A stretch of DNA of 64,000 nt, from contig SFCS01000008.1 in the NCBI GenBank assembly GCA_004558485.1, positions 8,015 through 72,014 of the forward strand, given 5' to 3'. This document shows, in pieces, positions 8,873-18,130 of the stretch. The notes beneath the pieces are model-generated. The model had not been told where the DNA came from, did not search any database, and saw only the letters and a program-made list of their open reading frames with translations. Every line of letters begins with the position of its first letter. Within the stretch, counting starts at the first letter, position 1. Position numbers and translations under genes: made by a program. This DNA comes from Ruminococcus sp. Its GTDB lineage: Bacteria; Bacillota; Clostridia; Oscillospirales; Acutalibacteraceae.

Positions 8873-10321
8873 ATGCGCAAAAGCGGCATCCTGCTGCCGG
8901 TGTTTTCTCTGCCGTCGCCGCACGGCATCGGCACCTGCGGCAAAGCGGCGTTTCGGTTTGTGGATTTTTTGAAGGCGGCGGGACAGCGATATTGGCAGAT
9001 TTTGCCGCTGCACCCGACGGGGTTCGGCGACTCGCCGTATCAGTGCTTTTCCGCGTTTGCGGGCAATCCGTATTTCATCGATCTCGACATTCTGTGTGAT
9101 GAGGGACTTTTGCTGCCGGAGGAAATAAAGGCGGCGGCGCTCGGCCTTGATACGGGGTGCGTGGACTACGGGCGGCAATATGCGCGCCGTTTTCCGCTTC
9201 TGCGGCGGGCTTTTTCCCGCTTTGTGCCGGAGGCGGCGTTTGCCGCCTTTTGTGCGAAGGAGGAAAAGTGGCTTTTGCCCTATGCGCGGTTCATGGCACT
9301 GAAGACCGCAAACGACGGTGCGCCGTGGAACGCATGGAAGGAAAAAACGGCAGCCCCCGACGAGGTGCGGTTTTGGCAGTTTCTGCAATATCACTTTTTC
9401 GCGCAGTGGCAGGCGGTGAAGGACTATGCAAACGCGGCGGGGATTGAAATTATCGGCGACATGCCGATGTATGTCGCCTATGACAGCGCGGATGTGTGGG
9501 AAACACCGGAGCAGTTTCTCTTGGATGAGCGGGGGCTGCCGCTTTTGGTGGCAGGCTGCCCGCCCGACGCCTTTTCCGCCGACGGTCAGCTGTGGGGCAA
9601 CCCTATCTACGACTGGGCGTATATGGCGCGGCAAACGCCCGCCTTTTCGTGGTGGGGCGAGCGGATGGCGCATGCACTGCGGCTGTATGATGTGGTGCGC
9701 ATCGATCATTTCCGCGGCTTTGCGTCGTATTATACCGTCCCGTTCGGCGAAAAGACCGCGCGCCGCGGCAAGTGGTGTAAGGGACCGGGCATGCCGCTTT
9801 TCGACAGCCTCCGAAAACGCTGCGGGGAGCTGCCGATCATGGCGGAGGATCTCGGCTTTCTGACGCCCGAGGTGCGGGCGCTCTTGAAGGAAACGGGCTT
9901 TCCGGGGATGAAGGTGCTGCAATTTGCGTTTGACAGCCGTGAGGAAAGCGACTATCTGCCGCACAACTATGACCGTCACTGCGTGGTCTACACCGGCACG
10001 CACGACAACGACACGGTTCTCGGCTGGGCAAGGACCGCCGCTCCCGCCGATGTGGCGTTTGCCGGGCGGTATCTGCACATGGGGGACGGCGACAGTCTCA
10101 ACTGGAGCATGATGCGCGCGGCGGTCGCTTCGGTGGCGGACACGGCAATCCTCACCATGCAGGACATTCTGGGGCTTTCGAGCGAGGGGCGCATCAACAC
10201 CCCCGCCACCGACAGCGGCAACTGGACATGGCGCTTGGACGCGAGGTGCCTCAACGATTGGCTTTCGGGAATCCTGCGCGAAATGACCGCACTGTACGGC
10301 AGATGCGGGGAAGGAGCATAG
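8873..10321 (+). CDS. malQ: 4-alpha-glucanotransferase (GH77, amylomaltase)
   Basis: A 482-residue cytoplasmic enzyme that moves maltooligosaccharide units between alpha-1,4-glucans. The family catalytic residues are visible: the nucleophile Asp in RIDHFRGF, the acid Glu in AEDLGF and the third Asp in GTHDNDT. The N-terminal KSGILLPVFSLPSPHGIG is also diagnostic, and the length is normal for bacterial MalQ. AGGAGG precedes the ATG, ten bases after the permease. Its place inside the transporter operon argues that maltodextrin-like sugars are among the imported substrates, although the operon ends in non-starch enzymes. Confidence 0.95.
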   Translation: MRKSGILLPVFSLPSPHGIGTCGKAAFRFVDFLKAAGQRYWQILPLHPTGFGDSPYQCFSAFAGNPYFIDLDILCDEGLLLPEEIKAAALGLDTGCVDYGRQYARRFPLLRRAFSRFVPEAAFAAFCAKEEKWLLPYARFMALKTANDGAPWNAWKEKTAAPDEVRFWQFLQYHFFAQWQAVKDYANAAGIEIIGDMPMYVAYDSADVWETPEQFLLDERGLPLLVAGCPPDAFSADGQLWGNPIYDWAYMARQTPAFSWWGERMAHALRLYDVVRIDHFRGFASYYTVPFGEKTARRGKWCKGPGMPLFDSLRKRCGELPIMAEDLGFLTPEVRALLKETGFPGMKVLQFAFDSREESDYLPHNYDRHCVVYTGTHDNDTVLGWARTAAPADVAFAGRYLHMGDGDSLNWSMMRAAVASVADTAILTMQDILGLSSEGRINTPATDSGNWTWRLDARCLNDWLSGILREMTALYGRCGEGA

Positions 10322-10322
10322 A

Positions 10323-11729
10323 ATGAAAAAGGTTGCGATTGTCGGCGGCGGTGTTGCGGGGCTGACTGCCGGTATTTTTGCCCTCAAAAACGGGCTTTCC
10401 TGCGATATATATGAGAAAAATGCGGTGATGGGCGGCAACCTCACCGGCTGGGACCGCGGCGGCTGTCACATCGACAACTGCATCCACTGGTTAAACGGTA
10501 CGGCGGAAAACACCCGCCTGCACGCCCTGTGGGAGGAGGTCGGTGCGCTCGGCGGGGTGGAGGTAATACGCCCTGCTGCCTTTTACACCTCGGAATATGA
10601 CGGCAGGCGGCTGTCGCTTTGGCGCGACGCAGCGCGCACGAGACGGGAAATGATCCTTTTGTCCCCCGCCGACAGACGCGAGATCGACCGCTTCATGGAT
10701 GCGGTGGAGGCGGTCGCGGCGGGGTCGAAAAATCTGCCGCAGGTGTGGCTGCGGTACGGCGGGATATCGCTTTTGACGCTCTCCGAGCGGTTTTTGCATC
10801 CGCTGCTGCGGCATTTCATGACCGATCTTCTCACCGGCGCGTTTTCCGCGGTGGGGCTCATTGTTGCCTATGCCGCCTTTATTAACGGCAACGCGGACAT
10901 GCCCCGCGGCGGCTCTGCCGCGATGGCGCAGCGCATGGCAGCGCGGTTCGAGGCACTCGGCGGCGGTATCTATACCGATGCGGCGGTGCAGGGTGCGGAA
11001 ATTGCGGACGGTCGGGTGACGGCACTGCTGTTGGCGGACGGCGCGCGGGTCGAGGCGGACGCCTTTTTGTTCGCCTGCGATCCGACGGTGACCTTCGGGA
11101 CGCTGCTGCCGGCGGGATATATGCCTGCGCCCTTGCGCCGCGCGTATACCAACAGCACTGCCTATCCCGTCTTTTCCAGCGTGCACGCGGCATTTTCCGT
11201 GGACAGCACGGCGGTCGAGGAGGGCACGGTGGTGCTCCCCTGTGCGCCGCTCACCGTCATGGGACGGGCGCACACCCGCCTGCCGGTGCGGTCATTCCTG
11301 CACGAGCCGGATTTTGCGCCGGAGGGAAAAACGGTGATTGAAACGCTGCTGTTCCAGGATGCCGCCGAGAGCGACCGGTGGCAGCAGCTGAAAAAAACGC
11401 CCGAAGCGTATGCCGAAAAAAAGGCGGCGCTTACCGACGGGATCTCCGAGAGGATCAAGGCGCGGTATCCCGCGGCGGCAGAAGGTCTGACGCTCCTCGA
11501 CTGCTGGACGCCCGCGACCTACAGACGGTATTTCGATAGCTTTCACGGTGCGTATATGGCGTTTGCGGTCACGGGACGGCGCAGAATTCCGACGGGGTGC
11601 TCACCGCGCATTGCGGGGCTTTCAAACGCCCTTTTGGCAACGCAATGGCAGAAGGCACCGGGCGGTTTGCCAAACGCTGCAGCGGCGGGAAAACGCGCCG
11701 CCGAAACGGTGAAAGTTTTGCTTGCATAG
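10323..11729 (+). CDS. FAD-dependent oxidoreductase, phytoene desaturase/amine oxidase-like
   Basis: A 468-residue protein with an N-terminal dinucleotide-binding Rossmann motif (VGGGVAGLTAG), the following acidic residue of strand 2 (YEKN), and a C-terminal segment that in the family completes the FAD site. It resembles the phytoene dehydrogenase-like group of NAD(P)/FAD-dependent oxidoreductases, which oxidise or isomerise lipophilic or carotenoid-like substrates. It starts one base after malQ. No carotenoid or isoprenoid partner enzymes are next to it, so the substrate is unknown and its place in a sugar operon is odd. Confidence 0.75.
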   Translation: MKKVAIVGGGVAGLTAGIFALKNGLSCDIYEKNAVMGGNLTGWDRGGCHIDNCIHWLNGTAENTRLHALWEEVGALGGVEVIRPAAFYTSEYDGRRLSLWRDAARTRREMILLSPADRREIDRFMDAVEAVAAGSKNLPQVWLRYGGISLLTLSERFLHPLLRHFMTDLLTGAFSAVGLIVAYAAFINGNADMPRGGSAAMAQRMAARFEALGGGIYTDAAVQGAEIADGRVTALLLADGARVEADAFLFACDPTVTFGTLLPAGYMPAPLRRAYTNSTAYPVFSSVHAAFSVDSTAVEEGTVVLPCAPLTVMGRAHTRLPVRSFLHEPDFAPEGKTVIETLLFQDAAESDRWQQLKKTPEAYAEKKAALTDGISERIKARYPAAAEGLTLLDCWTPATYRRYFDSFHGAYMAFAVTGRRRIPTGCSPRIAGLSNALLATQWQKAPGGLPNAAAAGKRAAETVKVLLA

Positions 11730-11771
11730 GGGGGTGTGCTGTGGTATACTGCCCTCGAAAGAGGTGGCAAT

Positions 11772-12731
11772 ATGACGATGTGGGACATGCGGGAGCGCTT
11801 GCTGCTCCATGGGCGTATCCTGTGGAGGGACGGCGCGATGGGACTTTCGTGGTCCTTTTCGGGCTGCTCGTTCTGCTTTGAGGGCGACGCGCTGACGATC
11901 GCGTGTGCGCCCTATCCGACCGAGGAATATCTTGCCGTCATTGTGGACGGCGTTACTTACAAAATGCAGGTGTGCGACCGCTTTTCGCTGGCGCTGAAAA
12001 ACGGCAGCCACACGGTGTCGCTGCGGCGCGCGTCGGCGGAGAGCTGGTCGGAAACGGTGTTTGTGACGGCGATCACGGTGAACGGCGTTTTCACGGCGCC
12101 GCCTGCCGAAAAGAAACGGAAGCTGGAATTTATCGGCGACTCCATCACCTGCGGCTACGGTATTCTCGGCGCGCCGGGCGAGCCGTATCACACCCGCACG
12201 GAGGATGCGACCCTCACCTATGCGGCACGGATGGCGCAGATGCTGGACGCCGAAGCGCGCCTTTTGTCCATTTCGGGGCAGGGCGTTGTGCACGAATGCT
12301 CGGGTGAGGTCGGCAGAACATTCTCAACATTTTTCGACTGCAACACCCGCATCCCCGCCGAGGGCGCCTGGGACTTTGCCGACGGCTGGCAGCCGGATGC
12401 TGTCATCATCCATGCCGGCACGAACGATGTCGGCGGCAGGACGACCGACGAGGAAATGACGGCGGGCGCGATCGCGTTTGTCCGCAAGGTGCGCGCGCGA
12501 TATCCCGATGCCGTGATTTTGTGGACATACGGGCTGATGAACGGAGAATTTGTCCCCACTTTGACACAGGCGGTCGAAACGGTGCGCAAGACCGACGAAA
12601 AGGTGTGGTTCTTGCCGCTTGACCGCATCTGCGGCAGAGTGGGTGAGGTGGGTGCAAACGGGCACCCGGGACTTTTGGCACATCGCCGTGCAGCAAACGC
12701 GCTTGCGGCATTTTTGCAGGAACATATGTAA
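11772..12731 (+). CDS. SGNH/GDSL esterase with N-terminal jelly-roll domain (CE2-like)
   Basis: A 319-residue protein with an N-terminal beta-sandwich of about 110 residues and a C-terminal SGNH hydrolase. Seen motifs are the nucleophile block FIGDSITCGYG, the Asn block HAGTND and the C-terminal ANGHPG that carries the catalytic histidine. The two-domain order matches carbohydrate esterase family 2, which removes acetyl groups from xylan or glucomannan oligosaccharides. No signal peptide is present, so it would act in the cytoplasm on imported acetylated oligosaccharides. I use the ATG at 11772, which has GAGGTGG in front; an earlier ATG at 11736 lacks a site. Confidence 0.8.
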   Translation: MTMWDMRERLLLHGRILWRDGAMGLSWSFSGCSFCFEGDALTIACAPYPTEEYLAVIVDGVTYKMQVCDRFSLALKNGSHTVSLRRASAESWSETVFVTAITVNGVFTAPPAEKKRKLEFIGDSITCGYGILGAPGEPYHTRTEDATLTYAARMAQMLDAEARLLSISGQGVVHECSGEVGRTFSTFFDCNTRIPAEGAWDFADGWQPDAVIIHAGTNDVGGRTTDEEMTAGAIAFVRKVRARYPDAVILWTYGLMNGEFVPTLTQAVETVRKTDEKVWFLPLDRICGRVGEVGANGHPGLLAHRRAANALAAFLQEHM

Positions 12732-12748
12732 AATAAGGAGAGATACAT

Positions 12749-14050
12749 ATGGCAAAGATCACAGTGGATTTCACAAAGGAAAAAGGAAAGATCAAGCCCG
12801 TCAACGGCGTCGGTCAGCCGCCGATCCTGTACGGCGTGGACGATGAGATGTTTCACTATCTCACCGAGGCGCACATTCCGTTTTCGCGGCTGCACGACAC
12901 CGGCGGCTTTTTGGGCGGCAACCGCTTTGTGGATGTGCCGAACCTTTTCCGCGATTTCGACGCCGATCCCGACGATCCTGCGGCGTATGATTTTGCGTTC
13001 ACCGATGTGCTCATTACATCGCTCATAAAGCATGGGGTGGAGCCGTTCTTCCGCCTCGGCGTGTCGATCGAAAATGACATCGCTATCCGCGCCTACCGCA
13101 TTGATCCGCCGAAGGATTTTCACAAATGGGCGGTCATCTGCGAGCACATCATCCGCCACTACACCGAGGGCTGGGCGGACGGTTTCCATTATACTATCCG
13201 CTATTGGGAGATTTGGAACGAGCCGGACAACTGGGAGGAGATCGAGCTCAACCAGGAGTGGCGTGCCACGAAGGAAGTTTTCTATGAGTTCTACGGCGTT
13301 GCCTCGACCTACCTCAAGGAGAAGTTCCCGCATCTCATGATCGGCGGCTACGGCAGCTGCGGCTTCTGCTCGCTCGACGGCGAGGGAACCAAGCTGGCGA
13401 ACAGCAGTCCGCGCTATGCCTATTTCGTGGAGTTTTTCGACGGTTTCATCGACTATATCAAGGCACACAACTGCCCGCTCGATTTCTTCTCATGGCACAG
13501 CTACACGACGCCCTCCCGCACGATGGGACATGCACGGTATGCGCGCCGTCGGCTGGATGAGGCGGGCTACACCCACACGGAGTCCACCTGCAACGAATGG
13601 AACTATCGCGCCGATTTGCGCGGCACGATACAGCATGCGGCATTCACGACCGGTATGCTGCTGGGATTTCAGGATGTCCCGTTGGACAGCGCTATGTTCT
13701 ATGATGCGCGCTGTGGCGTGAGCACCTATTCCGGTCTTTTCAATCCGCTCACGCTGAAACCGTTCCCCGCATACTACGGCTTCATCGCCTTCGGCGAGCT
13801 GTGTGCCCGCGGCACGCAGGTGGAGAGCACCTGCGACACGGAGAATGTCTTTGCGGTCGCGGCGACGGGCGAGGCGGGCAACTGCCTCGTGATCGCCAAC
13901 ATCACCGACAAGGATACGCCGCTCGATCTGTCGCTCGGCGGCAAAAAGGTCACGGCGTGCAAGTGCATCGATGCGACCCACACCTACACCGACTGCGCTT
14001 TGCCGGAGACCCTCGGCGCATACACGGTGCTGTATATTGAAGCAGAATAA
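12749..14050 (+). CDS. Glycoside hydrolase, GH39-like (beta-xylosidase type)
   Basis: A 433-residue TIM-barrel protein of clan A. The acid/base Glu is in EIWNEPDNW and a likely nucleophile Glu is in ESTCNEWNY; both fit GH39 and related families. There is no signal peptide, so the enzyme is cytoplasmic. AAGGAG lies before the ATG. It is the last gene of the transporter operon and is followed by a strong terminator. Together with the esterase it would trim imported xylan-type oligosaccharides. The family is clear, the exact sugar is not. Confidence 0.75.
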   Translation: MAKITVDFTKEKGKIKPVNGVGQPPILYGVDDEMFHYLTEAHIPFSRLHDTGGFLGGNRFVDVPNLFRDFDADPDDPAAYDFAFTDVLITSLIKHGVEPFFRLGVSIENDIAIRAYRIDPPKDFHKWAVICEHIIRHYTEGWADGFHYTIRYWEIWNEPDNWEEIELNQEWRATKEVFYEFYGVASTYLKEKFPHLMIGGYGSCGFCSLDGEGTKLANSSPRYAYFVEFFDGFIDYIKAHNCPLDFFSWHSYTTPSRTMGHARYARRRLDEAGYTHTESTCNEWNYRADLRGTIQHAAFTTGMLLGFQDVPLDSAMFYDARCGVSTYSGLFNPLTLKPFPAYYGFIAFGELCARGTQVESTCDTENVFAVAATGEAGNCLVIANITDKDTPLDLSLGGKKVTACKCIDATHTYTDCALPETLGAYTVLYIEAE

Positions 14051-14063
14051 CAAGAAAGAGAAA

Positions 14064-14096
14064 AACTCCCGACGCGCTGCGCCGGGAGTTTTTTTG
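14064..14096. terminator. Terminator after the GH39-like gene
   Basis: The stem ACTCCCG/CGGGAGT with a GC-rich apex is followed by seven Ts on the plus strand and preceded by an A-run, so it may also serve the flippase gene that converges from the right. Confidence 0.85.
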
Positions 14097-14104
14097 AAAC
14101 GGTG

Positions 14105-15568
14105 TCAGCTTTTTTTGCGCTTGAAGGGGGCGGTAATCTTGCCGATAAACTGCCCGATCAGCTCACGGGTGAGCGTTTCCTTTGCGATGAGCAGCACGGC
14201 AAGATAGCTGCCGAAGAACAAACCGGCTGCAACAAGCAGCCCCGAAAACGGGCGAAAGGGCAGCAGCTTTATCGGAACGGACATCGCGCAGCCGACAAGG
14301 AGCGCCAGAAGAATCTTCCAATAGGCGATCCTGGAAAAAACGGGGCGCGCGACATCCCGCAGAACATAATACTGGTAGCTAAACACCATGGCCTCCGCCA
14401 GCAGGGTGCCGATCGCGGCACCGGTCGCGGCGCAGAGCGGAATGAGCGTCGCGTTGAAAACCAAATTGACAAGCGCACCGGCGACCTCAGAGACGAGCAC
14501 CTGCTTCTCGCGGCCGAGGGGCACCAGCACCTGGATGCCCATGATGTTGGTGAGGCCGATGAACACCACGGCGAAGGAAATGACCTGCATCGGCAAAACG
14601 GCGGGCAAAAACGCATCGCCCGACAGAAGACGGATGCTTTCGTTGGCAAAAACAGCAAAAAACAGCGCAAGCGGCAGAGAGAGCAGCAGGACAAAATTGA
14701 TGGATTTTTTCGCCAGTCCGTAAAACTCGTTCCACTTTTCCTCTTTGGCAAGGCGGGACATGCGGGGAAGCAGCACCGTGCCGAGCGAGGTCACCAGCGC
14801 ACAAAGCACATTTTTGACCTTGACGGCGGTGTTGTAATAGCCGACATCGGCGTCGGTTTTGATGAAGCCGAGCATGACGACATCAAGGTTGGTGTAGATG
14901 GTCGTTGCCACCGACATGGCAAAAAACACCCAAATGGCGCGCAAATGCTGCCGCAGGTCATAGTGACCGACCGGCTTGAGCGAAATGAACCGCCGCAGGC
15001 GGATGAAATTGAGAAGTCCCGAACCGCTCGCCGCAATGATGGTGATGCCGCCGTAGATGACATAATCGCCCTCGTTATGCACAAAGGCAAACATTGCCGC
15101 GACCGAGATAAACTTAAAAAGGATGGAAACGGTGGCGATATAGGAATACTGCTCCACCGCCTTATACAGCCACTCGACGCCGATCGTGGAAAACAGGATG
15201 GTGACGCCGGTGATGATATACAGCGGCTTTTCCGCCGCCAGACGCGGTACGGCAAAGAGCGATACGGCAAAAACGGCATACACGACCGCCGTCATGATCA
15301 GATTGATGATCATGATCTCCTGCACGGTCTTTGTCAGCTCCCGTCGGTTGTCCCGCATCCTTGCGCAGGCGTTGATGCCATAGGTCGGGATGCCGAGCTG
15401 CGCAAACATGCCGAAATAGTACACCACCGAGGTGGCAAGCGACACCTTGCCGATGTTATCCGGTCCGAGCACACGGGAGATATACGGATAGGTGATGAGA
15501 GGGAAAATGAACGCGGATGCCGTCAGGATCGCGTTCATGAGGAAGTTGAATTTTGTTGAGTGCTTCAT
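14105..15568 (-). CDS. Oligosaccharide flippase (Wzx-like, MOP superfamily)
   Basis: A 487-residue polytopic membrane protein with about twelve to fourteen hydrophobic segments and the N-terminal polysaccharide-synthase signature (ILTASAFIFPLITYPYISRVLG). Wzx proteins move undecaprenyl-linked repeat units across the membrane for capsule or wall polysaccharide assembly. It overlaps the upstream ligase/polymerase gene by four bases and is the last gene of a five-gene polysaccharide operon. The basic C-terminal tail (KRKKS) is cytoplasmic. Confidence 0.88.
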   Translation of the reverse strand: MKHSTKFNFLMNAILTASAFIFPLITYPYISRVLGPDNIGKVSLATSVVYYFGMFAQLGIPTYGINACARMRDNRRELTKTVQEIMIINLIMTAVVYAVFAVSLFAVPRLAAEKPLYIITGVTILFSTIGVEWLYKAVEQYSYIATVSILFKFISVAAMFAFVHNEGDYVIYGGITIIAASGSGLLNFIRLRRFISLKPVGHYDLRQHLRAIWVFFAMSVATTIYTNLDVVMLGFIKTDADVGYYNTAVKVKNVLCALVTSLGTVLLPRMSRLAKEEKWNEFYGLAKKSINFVLLLSLPLALFFAVFANESIRLLSGDAFLPAVLPMQVISFAVVFIGLTNIMGIQVLVPLGREKQVLVSEVAGALVNLVFNATLIPLCAATGAAIGTLLAEAMVFSYQYYVLRDVARPVFSRIAYWKILLALLVGCAMSVPIKLLPFRPFSGLLVAAGLFFGSYLAVLLIAKETLTRELIGQFIGKITAPFKRKKS

Positions 15569-17010
15569 GCGATGGCCTCACCGGCGACTGCGGGCTGCTT
15601 TTTGGAAAGCAACTGCATCACCATGCCGAGCAAAAGCCAAAAGATGACGGTATTCGGCGTTTGCTGATAGAACATCGTTCCCTGGAAAAGCGCGCTGACG
15701 GCAAGCGAAACGACGATCACGCTGCACACCAGGGCGAGGGGGAAGGTCTCCCCGTCACAGTGCCAGATATTCTTCAGGAGACGCACGGCACACATTCCCA
15801 CCAGGACTATCATGATGATAAAGCCGGGGATGCCCTGGGCTGCCAGAACATTCAGGTAGTCGTTGTCCAGTGTGTTGAATTCCCAGTTTCCGTTTGAAAT
15901 GATATAGGTGTCCGGCAAATACTCCTTCGCGAAGGGAACAATGCCCTCAAACGAGACGCCGTACAGCGGGCGCAGCTTTGTGATTTGCAGACCGGACTCC
16001 CACACCTCAATGCGTTGATTGCCTCTGTCCTTGTTTCCGGCAGACGCATTGGGCGTCCGATCGATGATGGGCGGCAGCTTGGTATCGGATTGGTTGCCCG
16101 ATGTGATGTTGTGATTGCTATCGGATGCGGCGCTGCGGGCAATGGCATTATAGCCGTTTTGAATGGCGCGGGGAAGATAGGCGCTCGCAAGAGCGACAAC
16201 ACCGACGATGACGAGACTTCCGATCCGTTTCAAAACGCCCTTTGTGCCCTTTTCGCCCCGCAGTTTGCGAAAAAGCAGGAAGAACAAGGCGACGCCTGCG
16301 ACGCAGCCCGCGGCGACCATGCCGTTGCGAGAGTCGGAAAGCGCAATGTAAAACTCCATCACGGCGATGTTTGTACAAAGCAGCACGGTGAGGACAACAT
16401 TCTTTTTATACCACATGAAATAGACAGAGAAAACGGCAGCAATACAACACAGGATCGCTCCGAGGTTCGGGTCTTGAAAGGCACCCCAAAGTCTTCCCGA
16501 AAAAAAGCCGGAGGCAATTTCGTAGTTGGCGTTATCGGGATCGCGGTAGACATAGGTATAATCCGTGAAAAACATCACAAGGCTGATGATGAGCAGCACA
16601 GTCACATACACAAGGTACAGCGCAGCCATGAGCCGCATTTCGCGCGCCATGTCGGTCTCTGTCCTTGCAGGGTCCTCCAAAAACAGCAGAAGGAAGTAGA
16701 AACACCAAAGAATGAAGGTCGAAACGGTGGTCGTACTGAGATAGGCAATATTCATAGCTGTTGAGAGAAGATAGCTCAACAGCAGCAGGATCAGAAGCGG
16801 CAGACCGCTGGACCGCAAAAACTGCTTTGCCAAAAGCAATCGCCACAAAAGGAGCAGACCGCCTAAAAGAAATGTCGGATACATGACGACGGAAATGATC
16901 GGCGTGCCATAGGTCAAATTGCAGGCGCCGAGCATGGTATAGAAAAGCAACAGCACCTTGAAAACGGTTTCGATCCGCAGCCGCAGTGCGGAATTTGAAA
17001 GTATCTTCAT
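15565..17010 (-). CDS. O-antigen ligase/polymerase family membrane protein (Wzy/WaaL-like)
   Basis: A 481-residue membrane protein with about ten to twelve hydrophobic segments and one large extracytoplasmic loop rich in polar residues (around SNHNITSGNQSDTKLPP and after), the layout of Wzy polymerases and WaaL ligases. With the flippase and glycosyltransferases beside it, polymerisation or transfer of the surface glycan is likely. I start at 17010, where AAAGGACGAG precedes the ATG; a longer frame to 17226 lies in the preceding gene. Ligase versus polymerase cannot be settled from sequence. Confidence 0.75.
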   Translation of the reverse strand: MKILSNSALRLRIETVFKVLLLFYTMLGACNLTYGTPIISVVMYPTFLLGGLLLLWRLLLAKQFLRSSGLPLLILLLLSYLLSTAMNIAYLSTTTVSTFILWCFYFLLLFLEDPARTETDMAREMRLMAALYLVYVTVLLIISLVMFFTDYTYVYRDPDNANYEIASGFFSGRLWGAFQDPNLGAILCCIAAVFSVYFMWYKKNVVLTVLLCTNIAVMEFYIALSDSRNGMVAAGCVAGVALFFLLFRKLRGEKGTKGVLKRIGSLVIVGVVALASAYLPRAIQNGYNAIARSAASDSNHNITSGNQSDTKLPPIIDRTPNASAGNKDRGNQRIEVWESGLQITKLRPLYGVSFEGIVPFAKEYLPDTYIISNGNWEFNTLDNDYLNVLAAQGIPGFIIMIVLVGMCAVRLLKNIWHCDGETFPLALVCSVIVVSLAVSALFQGTMFYQQTPNTVIFWLLLGMVMQLLSKKQPAVAGEAIA

Positions 17011-17024
17011 GTTTTCTCGTCCTT

Positions 17025-18110
17025 TCATTTGGTTTGTGCGTTCAGTGCGACACGCAGGAAACCGCCGCCGCGCAGCTTTTCGGAAAGCTTTTTGACATTT
17101 TCGTACATCTCTGCATACTGCACACCGGTGAGCGTGCGGAGCTTTTCGGGGATCTCCGACAGTGAGGAAACGGTGAAACCAATGCCGTTTTCGGTGACAA
17201 ACGCCGCCAGCGCCGCTTTCTCCCATATGATGACGGGGAAGCAGGAGGCAATATACAGCGAGGTCTTGTGCGGGTTGTTAAACCGCAGATAGTCGCCGTA
17301 GGCGCCGGTGCAGGTATCGGCGGAGGGGCCGTCCCAGATGAGACCGAATCCGCCGTTCAACACAAAGGGCAGCTTGTCCGCGGGGAAAGCCCCGTGATAA
17401 TGCAGATTTTTTTTGTTGTTTTCTTTATAGTGAACACCGTACAGGTCGACGGTGACATCTTCGGGGATTGTGTAGATATAACCGGATTTGTGCTCGTCCA
17501 GGTTGCCGGCAATGACCACAGACCGCGCTTTTTTCTCCATGCGGGCATCGGCAAGGGCGGTGACGGACGGTCCGTTTTCCTCCGGTGAAATGAGATAGTC
17601 AAAAACGCCGAGCACCGTCATCGGTGTTTTGATGCCGATGGAGGCGACCAGCTTTTGCATTTCGGCGTTGTGCACAATGAGGCGGGAGCACTGCTTGAGC
17701 GTGCCGATCTCCTCAATGCGCATGCGCAGCTTTTGCTTTTTGGAAAGGTTTTCGTCCTTTATCATGCGCAGCGTCTCCAGATCGTGAATGAGAGCAACGA
17801 TCTTCACACCGCGGCGGCGCATTTTTTTGAACAATTTCTGCATGAGCAGATAGTTGTTGACGACCGGAAGCTGGATAAACAGCTCATCGCCTTTTCCGAG
17901 GCCGGCGAAAGCCTTTTTCCAGATCTTACCCATGCAGGCATGCGCGTGCAGCTTCGCAGCAACGGAGGTATTTTCTCTCTCCGTCCCCGTGCCGCATACT
18001 TCGATCGGCACATATCCTTCGTCGGCGGCAATGGCGGCGGCATCTGCCCGCGCCTTTGACCAGGCGGTGCGCTCTCCGGCGTCTATCTTTTCAATGATAG
18101 AATACTTCAT
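17025..18110 (-). CDS. Glycosyltransferase, galactofuranosyltransferase-like
   Basis: A 361-residue GT-B type protein without membrane segments. It contains VKIVALIHDLETLR, the SRLIVHNAEMQKLV segment and GLIWDGPSADT near the C-terminus, a set I associate with beta-1,6-galactofuranosyltransferase-like enzymes of clostridial and streptococcal glycan clusters. It would add a sugar, possibly galactofuranose, to the lipid-linked repeat. The start at 18110 has GGGAGAAG upstream. A UDP-galactopyranose mutase, which makes the donor, is not in this window, so the donor is uncertain. Confidence 0.65.
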   Translation of the reverse strand: MKYSIIEKIDAGERTAWSKARADAAAIAADEGYVPIEVCGTGTERENTSVAAKLHAHACMGKIWKKAFAGLGKGDELFIQLPVVNNYLLMQKLFKKMRRRGVKIVALIHDLETLRMIKDENLSKKQKLRMRIEEIGTLKQCSRLIVHNAEMQKLVASIGIKTPMTVLGVFDYLISPEENGPSVTALADARMEKKARSVVIAGNLDEHKSGYIYTIPEDVTVDLYGVHYKENNKKNLHYHGAFPADKLPFVLNGGFGLIWDGPSADTCTGAYGDYLRFNNPHKTSLYIASCFPVIIWEKAALAAFVTENGIGFTVSSLSEIPEKLRTLTGVQYAEMYENVKKLSEKLRGGGFLRVALNAQTK

Positions 18111-18130
18111 TTCTTCTCCCGTCTCCCGTG

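Noticed and set aside
14102..15559. A 485-codon highly charged open frame antisense to the flippase
   Set aside because: The charge comes from complementing hydrophobic codons of a membrane protein. No ribosome site or family is visible.
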